Source: Bugula neritina
Taxonomy: Eukaryota; Bryozoa; Gymnolaemata; Cheilostomatida; Bugulidae
Assembly: GCA_964035545.1 (NCBI GenBank)
Contig: OZ037770.1
Location: forward strand, 11,924,963 to 11,988,962
Length of the DNA: 64,000 bases
Direction: 5' to 3'
Shown here one piece after another: positions 10,804 through 20,667 of this stretch. The position numbers and the translations under genes are program-made. The notes beneath the pieces were generated by a model, which saw nothing but the letters and a program-made list of their open reading frames with translations, ran no database searches and was not told the origin of the DNA. The first letter of the stretch is position 1, and the number at the start of each line of letters is the position of its first letter.

Positions 10804-12435
10804 ATGGAATCCCAAGATTCAGGTTCAGATGATGCAAAGGTTCAACCTGTACCTGAGAAGATAGACTTGTCTGCAGAGTCAGAGAACTATGGCATCTCTG
10901 AAAAAGGAATCACTTCTGTTGTATTGGTTGTAGAAGGGAGGAAACTTCACTATGCTAGAGAGGTTTGTATGCTGAAGGCAATAAAGTTGATTACCTCATC
11001 TATGTGTTGTATATAGCCAGAAACAACAATCTAACCTTAGTTAATATTGGTTTACCTACAGCTTTTAGCTATGGCTTCTCCAGTCTTAAAAGATCAGATG
11101 CCTAAAGAGAATGGAGATCAGGAAAAAGTTGAATTACATGGAAAGAAGTATCAATCAGTTGTGTGGATGTTAGACTATCTAAATCCTAGAATCAGATTCC
11201 ACATGTCAGGTTTGCTTTTTTATTTCAATTCTTAAATATTAGAATTTTTAGATTTTTGTTTTCTAAAAGTAAGGTGATGTCTACAAAAGCAAAATTATGG
11301 CCACTGAAAAGATTAAGTAGAGCCAATTATGCTGGAATTCTTCAATTTTCAGCTACACAGAAAAGCTATTAAGCAAATATTAATTGAATGTTTAATATAT
11401 TCATGTTAATTACCAAAAGAAAGTTAGAATACACAAATCAGTTTATAATAAATTAGTAAATAAAGTTTGATTCACACCTTTCACACAAAGTTATCATATA
11501 GATAATAATATTAATAATAATAATAATAATAAATAACTATGAATTTAAGATGCAGGAATTAAAATTTATAATAGCCTAATAATGCAAAAATAACATAACT
11601 ATAATGGGTAGCTGTTGATTGCAGACATGCAGCATAAAAAAATTGTTACTCCTGGTTTATAAAATTCACATTGCATGCATAATATTATAATCAACTGTTT
11701 TTAATATACTTCTATAAGTTTGATCCGTTTAACCAACTCAGTATTTGGTCTCTCCATTTATATTTAAATAGAGTATAAATAAAGTTTTATATTTAGCAGC
11801 AACTGCAGCAAAACTATGTTTTCCCTTACAGACGAGAAAGCAGTTGCTCTCCTCTCATTGGCAGATAAGTATAAAATGAAATTGCTAAAAGAAGACTGTG
11901 AAAGTATGTTACTGAAAGTACCGCCAAGACTGGAGTTAGTCACTCTTGCTCTCAAATACAACCTGGAAAACTTATTGAAACATGCTAAACAGCAGTGTGT
12001 AAAAGAATTAGACCACGAACAACTGGAAGAGCAAAGAAAAAGGCCTGAAAACAAAAATTTTGATTATGAAGTGTACATAGAAATTCTCTGGTAAGATTTT
12101 CACTTTAGTGTGCCATACATTTTCAAGATATCTAGAACATTCAAAACTAGTAAAATAGTTTTCGACCACATTTTGAATCAAGTCATGCTCTGAAGTGTAA
12201 TCTATGGTGCTTATTGTTAGTGAAAGAGTTTTCTTTTGTAATTTGGTAAATAATGCCTAAGATATAAACGGAAAAACAGCTATGAAGCAACTTTCATAAG
12301 ATTTAGACTGAAATCTGCTAACCAATCTAGTTATAGAAATGTAATATTTATTGTTTTAGCAAGAAATTGAAGAAAGATGCAAGTGTTGATTCAAAGAAAT
12401 CCGTCGAAAAGTCCTATTATTTTCCCGAAAAATAA
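10804..12435 (+). CDS. BTB/POZ protein, copy A (tail cut by stop codon)
   Basis: Four exons join in phase: 10,804-10,962, 11,062-11,209, 11,832-12,090 and 12,360-12,435, giving 213 residues. The BTB fold is recognisable: VVLVVEGRKLHYARE, then LLAMASPVLK at the exon 2 start, YQSVVWMLDYLNPRIRF, and DEKAVALLSLADKYKM in exon 3. A helical BACK-like stretch follows. BTB domains dimerise and often act as adaptors for cullin-3 ligases; that role is not shown here. The Met chosen matches the starts of copies B and C. The last exon ends at TAA (12,433-12,435), but in the same frame just beyond it lies the Gly/Phe-rich tail found in copies B and C. Copy A therefore seems to have lost its FG tail by a nonsense change. 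An AATAAA follows at 12,598. Confidence 0.8.
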
Positions 12436-12597
12436 ATTGCTCATGGGAGTGGTAGCTTTAGTTTTGGTGCCAAACCAGGTGGCTTGTTTAGTAGTTCAAC
12501 AAAGAAACAATTAATTAGCCTGTTTTTATGACTCTTCATTATTATATTAATGTATAATTTGTTAATGTGTTTATCACATGACATTTTTAATTCCTAA

Positions 12598-12603
12598 AAT
12601 AAA
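12598..12603 (+). terminator. polyadenylation signal of BTB copy A
   Basis: AATAAA about 165 nt after the stop, at the same relative place as in copies B and C. Confidence 0.6.
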
Positions 12604-13250
12604 GTTGCCTAATTTTAAGGTTATAACGTAATTATGCATATAGTTTTATTAGTAAAAAAAAATTTGTCGTCAGCCGTATTGTTCATGAAAAAAGTTGCTG
12701 AATTCCTTTTTTACACTATGCAATTAAATTATGTAAATCAAGGAGAAGAAAATACTATAAAAAGTGATATTAAAGAACACAAAATATTAAACTTCGTGTT
12801 ATAATGCATTCATACCCCACACTACCATCATATGTCAAAAAAACATTATAGTTCTCAGAAGTACATATATTCATCTAAAATTGTTTCTACTTGTTTCAAA
12901 TTTTCTAAATAAATGGGATTGTGAGAGAAGAGTTTAATATTGTGGTAAATGTTAGAGTTATCACCCTTTACAAGCCACTACAAGAACCTATATTTAACAT
13001 AATAGTATTACTAACCAGTGAATGGTGTTCCCCTTTCCCCCTTTGTTACATGTTACAATATTCATGTATACTTGGTTGAGCTCAATTTGGCTGATTAATG
13101 TAAACTGACAGTCAACCGAAGTTTGGTTGCTAGCTTGCCAACATTTCGAGTGTCGGACTCCGACATTGCGAATCTCGGAATACCAAGCCCGACATTTTCG
13201 AACTTCGGCCGATTGTCGGTAGAATGTTCTAGAACCTTTTGTCTGGGTAG

Positions 13251-13258
13251 TATAAAAG
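13251..13258 (+). promoter_or_regulatory. TATA box of the solo LTR
   Basis: TATAAAAG, 65-72 bp upstream of an AATAAA (13,323-13,328), the spacing of a short LTR promoter and its polyadenylation signal. Confidence 0.5.
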
Positions 13259-13270
13259 GAGGCACATTTT

Positions 13271-13299
13271 GAGCTCCAGTCAGTTGAAGACTGGAGCTC
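13271..13299 (+). other. perfect 11-bp hairpin in the LTR transcript leader
   Basis: GAGCTCCAGTC (13,271-13,281) and GACTGGAGCTC (13,289-13,299) pair around a 7-nt loop, just downstream of the TATA box, so the hairpin would lie near the 5' end of the RNA. Confidence 0.6.
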
Positions 13300-13857
13300 G
13301 GACTGGAAGGATCAACTATACTAATAAAGATTACACACCACACACTACCAACACCCTCTTGCTTCTCTTTCTCTTACAAGGAGTTATGTTCTCTGCCTGA
13401 TTGCATTCAATAACCCACAAGTTACTACAATATTTACAGTCAATTGAGTTTTGGCCCTTTTTATTCAATTTTTGATTTAATAACTACAATGTACTGCTTT
13501 ATATCCTCTGGTCAGCTAGATGACCAGCTTATTTTAATTCATGAGATCTAAAATATGTTATATGAATATAGTTTTAGTAACTTATTTGCTTCTTTGCTAT
13601 TGAAATGTTTTGTTATTCAAATTGATTAGAAAATGCAGATTTTTCAAAAGTATGAGCCTAAAGTTTTGGTATTGAAGTTGCATTTTAGTTTTAATCTCTG
13701 TTTTATATTCTAGTTGATAGTATATTGGTCTTGTTTTAAATACAATTCAGTGCCCAATTAAGATGTGTTCCTAGCTGTGTTTTGCTTCAACATACAGCAC
13801 TGGCAACCAAGTGTATAATTTATGTAATATACTATAAAAATATAATAATACACTATA

Positions 13858-14090
13858 GGGAGCAGCTGTGAACTAAGGGCTGGAGCATTTGGCTTAGCAT
13901 ACTCGGAGTCATGGTTCAAACTTCGGCAAAGGCCATTGGTGATGATAGGAAGGGCATCCAGTCATAATTGCTCTCTGCCACATATAAATAAATCTTTAGC
14001 CTGATTTAACAAAAAAATCTTTCATCAGGGGCTTCTTACAGGGATGGTGACTATCACCTTGAGTGTGTTGAAGTGTAAACCGTTCTCAAA
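13858..14090 (+). mobile_element. tRNA-derived SINE (plus orientation)
   Basis: The head resembles a tRNA gene, with an A-box-like start (GCAGCTGTGAACTAAGGG) and a B-box-like GGTTCAAACTTC near 13,913. The body shares GGGCATCCAGTCATAATTGC and the ending CAGGGATGGTGAC with the other SINEs in this window. It is tail-to-tail with the next copy. Confidence 0.65.
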
Positions 14091-14177
14091 TGACTGAGAG
14101 CATGCTACATAGTATATAGTTTGGGAAGTCTGACTATAATATCTGAACTGAAATCTTCATGTAAGCAGGAAACTCTA

Positions 14178-14374
14178 TAAGTCACACAAGTTTAGAGAAC
14201 CCCTGATGAAAAGAAACTCTTCAAATAAGGCTTAGAATTTATTCAGATGTGGTACAGGAGCAGTTATGACTGGATGCTCTTCCTAACATCTCCGATAGCC
14301 TTTAATGGGGTTCGAACTCATGACAACCGGGCTACTAAGCCAAACACTCTAACCCTTAGACCACGGCCGCTTTC
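14178..14374 (-). mobile_element. tRNA-derived SINE (minus orientation)
   Basis: Reverse-oriented member of the same family. On the minus strand it starts near GCGGCCGTGGTCTAAGGGTT and has the B-box-like GGTTCGAACTC analogue. It ends in the shared body sequence read here as AACCCCTGATG. Confidence 0.65.
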
Positions 14375-14384
14375 TATAATAAAC

Positions 14385-14480
14385 TCTAAATTGGAGTTGC
14401 ATTAAACTCGAATGAGTAACTTATAGCTCAGAATAATACCTTGACAATAGTACATGATTGAACATTTATATAAATAAAAA
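14385..14480 (+). pseudogene. 5'-flank remnant of another BTB unit
   Basis: This stretch (containing TTGGAGTTGCATTA and ACAATAGTACATGATTGAAC) matches the sequence upstream of BTB copy C near 24,040-24,150. No BTB exons follow; a Gypsy fragment interrupts the unit. It marks a lost or truncated repeat unit between copies A and B. Confidence 0.45.
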
Positions 14481-14636
14481 TAAAATTTGTATTTTATATT
14501 AGATAACTAAATTAGTTTTAAATCAAATTAATTTGAACTTCTGAGTTAGTCAGACTGGTCAGTTAAAATGAAGTGAAGTTACTTGTTGGCCGGCTTTTAG
14601 TTTCAAAATTTCTATATAATTTGTAGTTGATAATTA

Positions 14637-15347
14637 ATGATAGGAGTCCACAGGAATCCACAGGAGCATGAGGACCGGCTAGAGCAGGTTTTGAAGAGAC
14701 TGCAAGAAAATGGAATCACCCTCAATGCAGAAAAATTTAAATTTCAGAAGACTGAGTTGAAATTTCTTGGTCATGTCATAGGTGCCGAGGGTATTAAAGC
14801 TGACCCGGAAAAGACAATGGCTGTGACGAAGTTTCCAACTCCGTGTAACAGGCAGGAGCTGCGCAGGTTTTTTGGCATGGTGAACTATATGGGAAAGTTT
14901 TCCGCTGCTATTGCAGAAAAGTCGAGAAAGCTGCATCAATTACTTGGTAAAAATTCTGATTGGTACTGGGGGCCAGTACAAGAGAAAGAGTTTGCATGCT
15001 TGAAGTCTATGATGGCCAGCACTCCCACTTTAGTTCCGTACAGTCTTCATAGAAAAACGATGCTCAGTGCAGACTCATCATCGTTTGGCCTTGGGGCGAC
15101 GTTGCTGCAACTAGTTAATGAAATCTGGAACCCTGTGGCCTTTGCATCTAGGTCTTTGACTAGTGCTGAGCAGCAATACGCACAGATTGAAAAAGAGGCT
15201 CTAGCAATCTGCTGGGCTTGTGAAAAGTTTCATTACTTTCTGGCAGGTCGTCAGTTCACAGTGGAGATTGATCACAAGCCTCTGCTCTCAATTCTTGGTG
15301 GGAAAGATTTAGCTAAATTACCTGTCCGGTGCAACGGCTTAGATTAA
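14637..15347 (+). pseudogene. Gypsy pol relic: RT thumb and RNase H
   Basis: The 236-residue frame starts in the RT palm/thumb region (NAEKFKFQKTELKFLGHVIG, then FFGMVNYMGKF). It runs through the tether into RNase H, with acidic residues in LSADSSSFGLG, EKEALAICWACEKF and EIDHKPLLS. A one-base loss near 15,332 ends the frame at PVRCNGLD. The expected continuation (FPPGRKLVLADTLSRAP) is seen in another frame to about 15,469, followed by an in-frame TAG. Confidence 0.85.
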
Positions 15348-15529
15348 GGATGATGTCATTCACTTATGATGTGGTCTTTCCACCGGGTAGAAAGTTGGTA
15401 CTGGCTGATACTTTGTCTAGGGCACCTTACTCAGGACCACAGGAAGCCCAAGGGGAACCTTTGCTGGTGTAGGAGCTAATAGATGCTATTCCTGTTTCCC
15501 CAACTCGTCTGCGCCGCATTCAGGCTGCT

Positions 15530-16813
15530 ATGTGGACAGAAGATGAAGGTAGAATTCTCTTGAAATACATTATGGAGGGATGGCCTAGGATAAAGGATGT
15601 CGACTTGTCTATGAAGCAATTTTACACGTTCAGAGACAGCTTGACCACAGTTCAAGGAGTAGTATTTTTTGAAAACCGTCTATACATTCCCAAAGTCGAG
15701 AGAGACCGAGTTTTGAAGGAAATACACGATGGTCACCAAGGAGAGACTAAATGTATTCGTAGGGCAGTTGATGTAATTTGGTGGCCTGGCATGACAGCTG
15801 ATATTAGATCGTTAGTGAAAGGCTGTTCTAAGTGTGAAAAATTTCGATTGAAACCTTGGGAGCCCCTGGTCTGTTCCTCTTGGCCTGACAGGCCATGGTG
15901 GCACTTAGCAGTTGACCTATGTACCAAGGATGGACGAACATATTTAGTGGTGGTGGATTACTACAGCAGGTACATTACGGTTAATGAACTCAATGATTCG
16001 TCCGACACAAAAACTATAGTTTCCAAGCTCGAAACACTTTTCTGCTTGCTAGGCATTCCTAATACATTAGTCAGTGATAATATACTACAATTTGTGTCCG
16101 ATAGATTTCAGTTTTTCCTGTCAAAATGGGATGTTAAACACATAACTAGTTCTCTGAAGTATCTCCAGTCAAATGGTGAGGCGGAAAGAGCTGTTCAGAC
16201 GGTGAAGGGCTTGATGAAGAAAAACGTCAACATTCAGGCTACACTGTGTGCGTACAGAAACAGACCCTTGGCCAACGGGTACTCACCAACTGAGCTTATG
16301 TTTTGTCGGTCCCTGAATTCTATGGGTGTCATGCCAAACGAAAGCGTTAATTTGAGCTGGCTTCGGCAATTTGAGGCGGGTCAACGAAAGGCACAAGCGC
16401 TCTATTATAACAGGAGGCATCGAGCTAAAGAAAGGGAACCAATGGAAGTAGGTCAGGCGATAAAGATCAACGATGGAAGTCAGCTGAAAGACGGAGTTGT
16501 AATTGCGACTAAAGGCAGAGAAATTGTATCGTCAAATAACTCGGGAGTAATGCTATGTAGAAATCGCTCTCAAATATCTAAACCAGCTGATATTGCATCA
16601 CCGACAGCAGAAGATTCTACTGTTGGTGAGAGGCAGTCCCCAGAGCAGCCCAACACTCACCAGCCGTTTGAAGTATCTCCCTCTACACATTTGACCTGTC
16701 CAGAAACTATGAATAAAGATAGTCAATCGTCGCTGACTCGGGAACCTAATAAATCTACTCGAAGATCTAGGAGTGATCGGACAATACGACAGCCTGAAAG
16801 GCTGGACTCATAG
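15530..16813 (+). pseudogene. Gypsy integrase relic
   Basis: A 427-residue open frame. The HHCC zinc-binding module spans HDGHQGETKC to CSKCEKF. The catalytic core shows AVDLC, VSDN (where the usual SDNGPQF reads SDNILQF) and NGEAERA, i.e. the D, D and E positions are still present. A C-terminal region rich in Ser, Thr, Pro and Arg follows. The frame is the same as the piece just upstream but is cut off from it by TAG at 15,470. No chromodomain is evident. Confidence 0.85.
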
Positions 16814-17185
16814 CCATAGTTTGGCTGCCTACTAGTTTTTTTTGTGTTAAAATTTTTGTTTGTGTTTCTTCATTTGTCTTATGCACTAGGAGTGCTCTAA
16901 AAAAAGAGGAACAAAAAACAAAATGAATTGAAAATGAAAATTTAAAAGGACTGAACTAAAAAAAGGTGCTGTTGGTATGAAATTTGCTAATCAATTCTAT
17001 CCCCCTATTCACACTTACCGTATCGTACGCCGTAACAGCAAATATCAGCCAATTTTACAAATGTCTGAGCTTCCTGTACGGTGTTGCGGTACGGCAGCAC
17101 TGCTTGATTCAAATAATTTGCGGCGGACTCCTATTAGACAGAAAAACTTTTGCGTTAATTCATTGGATATAATTGTCCAATGAAG

Positions 17186-17240
17186 TGTCAGTGGTAGTGG
17201 TAGTGGTAGTGGTAGTGGCAGCGGTGGTAGTAGCAGCATT
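17186..17240. repeat. short (GGTAGT)n at start of duplicated copy B
   Basis: The short counterpart of the 680-bp expansion at 2,336-3,018. Sequence matching copy A begins here and continues to about 19,835. Confidence 0.85.
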
Positions 17241-17506
17241 AGTACAAAGAAAGTTAACTATCAACTGGGTTGTTAATTACAATATGATCAGCCACTATAT
17301 GTTTTATCCATGCACAATGCACATTAAACATAAGCACATGCCATTGAAACAAAGTCATGCTCTTAAAATTATATTCACATAGTTGGATAATAAATTGACA
17401 AACTTCTATGATGATATTGATTTGTTAATGCATAATTTATTGCTAAAGAACTACCAATTTAAAGCTGAATTTATACACAATGGTTATATTATTTGTATTT
17501 GCTTAG

Positions 17507-18686
17507 AGAATGGATGTAGATGGAGCTCTGCATACCAGCCACTTGCAGCAGACGACTACAACGGAGTTCTACTATGTCACTGACCATCATATAGACAGCG
17601 TCACGTGGAACTACTTGAGATGGTAAGTAGGGTATCTAAACAGGCTACTAGTGACAGTAAACAGGGATACTTTACCTTTCATTAGTATTACAAGGAATAC
17701 AATAGTAAAAAGTGGAAATTTAAAAACAACAGGAGCAAAAGTGACAATAAAAGAAAGCTTTTTTATAAAAATAAAACGAAACCTGTTTTTAATAAAAAAG
17801 TGAAAATTTTGAGCCTGGAAAGGTGTTGGTTCATTTTTTTCTAACTAGCAAAGGTGAGGCTGCCCAAAAGAGTAGCCCTATAATATTAATAACCCTGGGT
17901 TTGGGACTAATAATTGTTCTAGTACTGTGTCAGCATGGATGCTGAATGACACGGATGCCTATGTTTTGTGATAGCACCGATGTTGGAAGCACAGATGCAG
18001 ACCACAACTTACCCTTTTGCCAACAAATTTTTTTACAAAACTGTAACAATTATTTAGACGATAAAGTTAAAGTTGCCTGCATTTTCAACAAGAGGAAAAT
18101 TGAGCTGTACTCTCTCATCAATCAATACCTATAAGAAAAAAGTTATTGCAAAAATTTTTCACAAAAAGCTTTCATCAAACAATATTTTACTTAAAGCTAG
18201 AACGAAAAGCTCCTGCAACAAGTACTAATACCAATAATAGTGTTATTACACAATCACTAATAAAATTTTCATTTTGTGATAATTTATGTTTTCAGGGTAG
18301 CGCTGCCGTTTGCCGCGATAGTTGTGGTGGTGCTGATGTTCTGCCATTGCTACAGATACAAGCTCCGTCGGCAGCAACAGCAGGAAGCTCTGCAAGCGAG
18401 ACAGTCCATCCAGTTGAGTGCTGCCACTAGCAGTCGCCAAAGACCATGTGTACCAGCAACTGGAAGACAGCTGCCGGAAGGAGCGTACCCTAAGCAGCAG
18501 TACTACTGTACGGGTAGCCATATGGTGGGGTGTGAAGCTGGGGCTTCTATACCACAACCAGGATATGGTTTCACGGCTCCTCCTATGTATTCATTACACG
18601 AACCTTCCAAAGGTCCGCCTAGTTATGATGATGTCGTGGCCCCACCTTCCTCTGATGCTGCGGCTGCTACGCCAACACAGCAATAA
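17507..18686 (+). CDS. single-pass membrane protein with PPxY tail, copy B (5' partial)
   Basis: Two exons, 17,507-17,622 and 18,296-18,686, have the same sizes (116 and 391 nt) and phases as copy A and encode 168 residues. The transmembrane helix is VALPFAAIVVVVLMFC. The tail keeps GPPSYDDVV and the poly-Ala/Gln end. Changes from copy A in exon 1 are three synonymous substitutions and one Asp-to-Ala; in exon 2 they are mainly synonymous or conservative, suggesting purifying selection. A Gypsy fragment ends only a few hundred bases upstream. If the signal-peptide exon lies left of the duplicated block, this copy may lack it and would need another promoter. Confidence 0.6.
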
Positions 18687-20667
18687 AAAACGAATCACAT
18701 TCTCTAAGCATAAACTGTTGTTATTTTAAGTAACTCAATGAAATATTTATCACACTTTCAAATTAACACTAAAAATTTTATTGTTTTGAGCCAATCAATT
18801 TTATGTTGCATGAGCATGGCATAGCAATTCCTTTTTTTTATTTTTTGTTTTTGCAAACTTTTAATCAGCCATCATATTATTAGCATGAGTAATGTTACAA
18901 TATGGTGGCATATGTTGGCTCCCAATAAATAAACAGGCCAATGTGCATTTCTATGCTTTGGCAAATTGTAAGTGAAAATTCTTAACTTACAGATCTCACT
19001 GACATCTTTTCCTGATGCTCAAAGTTGTATTTATTTTGTGACTTATTTTATGCGATATTCACCTATACTAATAATATATTTTAAAATAATAAATTGTGTG
19101 ATAGAGATAGTTTTCTGATAAAACATACAATCTTTTAGTTGCAATACAAACTAATTTAGCATTTGTGTACAACTTCAACTGAAGCATTATGCTACTCTAT
19201 ACACTTCAGCTCTTGTGATTCATGAAAAGTACTCAAAAATAGGTTGAATGCATATTTTTTGCTTTTAGCCTATAGTCTTTTTATACATTGAAAGTTAGTT
19301 ACCTAAAGATTCCAAGTTCTACTACCTCTCTTATATCACATGTTTTGCCATCTCTACTAAGATTTTTACTACTAGAAAACCTGCCACACCACCATTGCGG
19401 CATGTGTGTGCCGTGCGTGTGTGTGTCAGGCTGTTGTATGAGTTGTATGAGATGCTACGATTTCACCAAAGTCACGAATTGGGTCATCTGGTGTCGAAAC
19501 AAAATGACAATATATAACTTCACGTATGCACAACTTTTAAACTCAGTATATTATTGTGTATATTGTTCATATACATTCACTGCTGAATAATTTGAAATTT
19601 GTTATAACATAAAATAGGATACAGATAACATTTTTAGGTTTATTATCTATTAACTTAAATCAACGTAAAATCTGATTACTCATAACATTTTCTTCCATGC
19701 CTTTCATGTGCCTCTACAGACGTCCTTCAAATGCAATTTAGACCGACCTGAAGCCTTCCCATGTGAAGGATTTGTAGGAATAGCCACCTTCTATTCTGCA
19801 TACATGTCCAAGTCATTGAAGCTGTCGATGGCTCAAGAGGGTGGAGATTGTCTAATTATTACTTTAACCTGAGTAATTATGAGTATATTTATCAATATTG
19901 TAAAGGTTAGGTTGATAGCGTGCAGCTACTTGAAGGCATTGGTGTGTTCATATTCTGTAACTTAATTTACCTTGCATGTTTGACAATAGTTTTGTTTATA
20001 GCTAAGCTATTGTACTTTTAATATATTCTTGTGCTTTTGGTACTAAATATTTTGTAAAGCCACCATGTTTTACCCCAATTAAATAAACACTGTACCAAGA
20101 ATAAAGAGATCTTTAGCTAGTAAAATAGACTACTGAACCTTGTGGGAAGGGGTTTGGGGTGCTCTGTAATTTGAACCTCATACTTGTAAGAATATATTAG
20201 TATATCATTTTACTAGCAATATATTACTCCAGCTAGTGAAATCTTTGCTTGGAAAACGCATTATATATTGGAGTTGTGTTACACTACTGCTCTGGCCTAT
20301 TTAACCGGCCAATACTTCACTCAAACTGAGCTTAAAAGCTACACAAGCAGAAGTGTCAATTTTTAAGAGCTCAGGGGGGGGGGTGTGAATTGTCCAATAT
20401 TCAGACACTATTGTTATGCATTGATTTTCAAGTAATTATTGGTGCTTACTGGTTATTACAATGCAATTATTATCTTTATTTTGTATGAGATGTGTTAACG
20501 AAAACAAAGATTATTGGAAATACTTTAGCGAGTCATGGTTGATTGAAGTGAGAGTGTAAACTTGGCAGCTAGTCAGCAAATCTGAAACTGTATCAGTTGC
20601 AACATTTAACCTACAGAGAAAATTTTGCTATCAGCTGGTAAACAATTAAAGCAACATTCTTATTATT

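Larger units (their letters stand above)
12941..13429 (+). mobile_element. solo LTR (489 bp) with target duplication
   Basis: It begins TGTGGTAA and ends TTACTACA, near-perfect terminal inverted repeats of TG...CA type. It is flanked by ATAT on both sides (12,937-12,940 and 13,430-13,433), a 4-bp target duplication. It contains a TATA box (13,251-13,258) and AATAAA (13,323-13,328) in the order expected of U3-R, and an 11-bp perfect hairpin between them. The third BTB copy's 3' flank near 27,430-27,480 resembles both flanks without the insert. No coding part remains, so it is the recombination scar of an LTR retrotransposon, type undetermined. Confidence 0.7.
14620..16975 (+). mobile_element. 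truncated Ty3/Gypsy LTR retrotransposon (pol fragment)
   Basis: Contains the end of RT, RNase H and integrase of a Ty3/Gypsy-class element. It starts abruptly just downstream of where the RT catalytic motif should be, so gag, protease and most of RT are gone. The frame is broken near 15,332 and by TAG at 15,470-15,472. A purine-rich tract resembling a polypurine tract lies near 16,897-16,912. I find no intact LTR on either side, so the element is dead. It lies between the two halves of the array, directly before duplicated copy B. Confidence 0.8.

Noticed and set aside
13095-13343. 82-codon minus-strand frame
   Set aside because: Lies inside the solo LTR and has no domain.
16975-17185. Possible start of the Gypsy 3' LTR (TGTTGGTATG after a purine tract)
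   Set aside because: Only a weak resemblance to the solo LTR start and no matching end or target duplication, so not called as an LTR.
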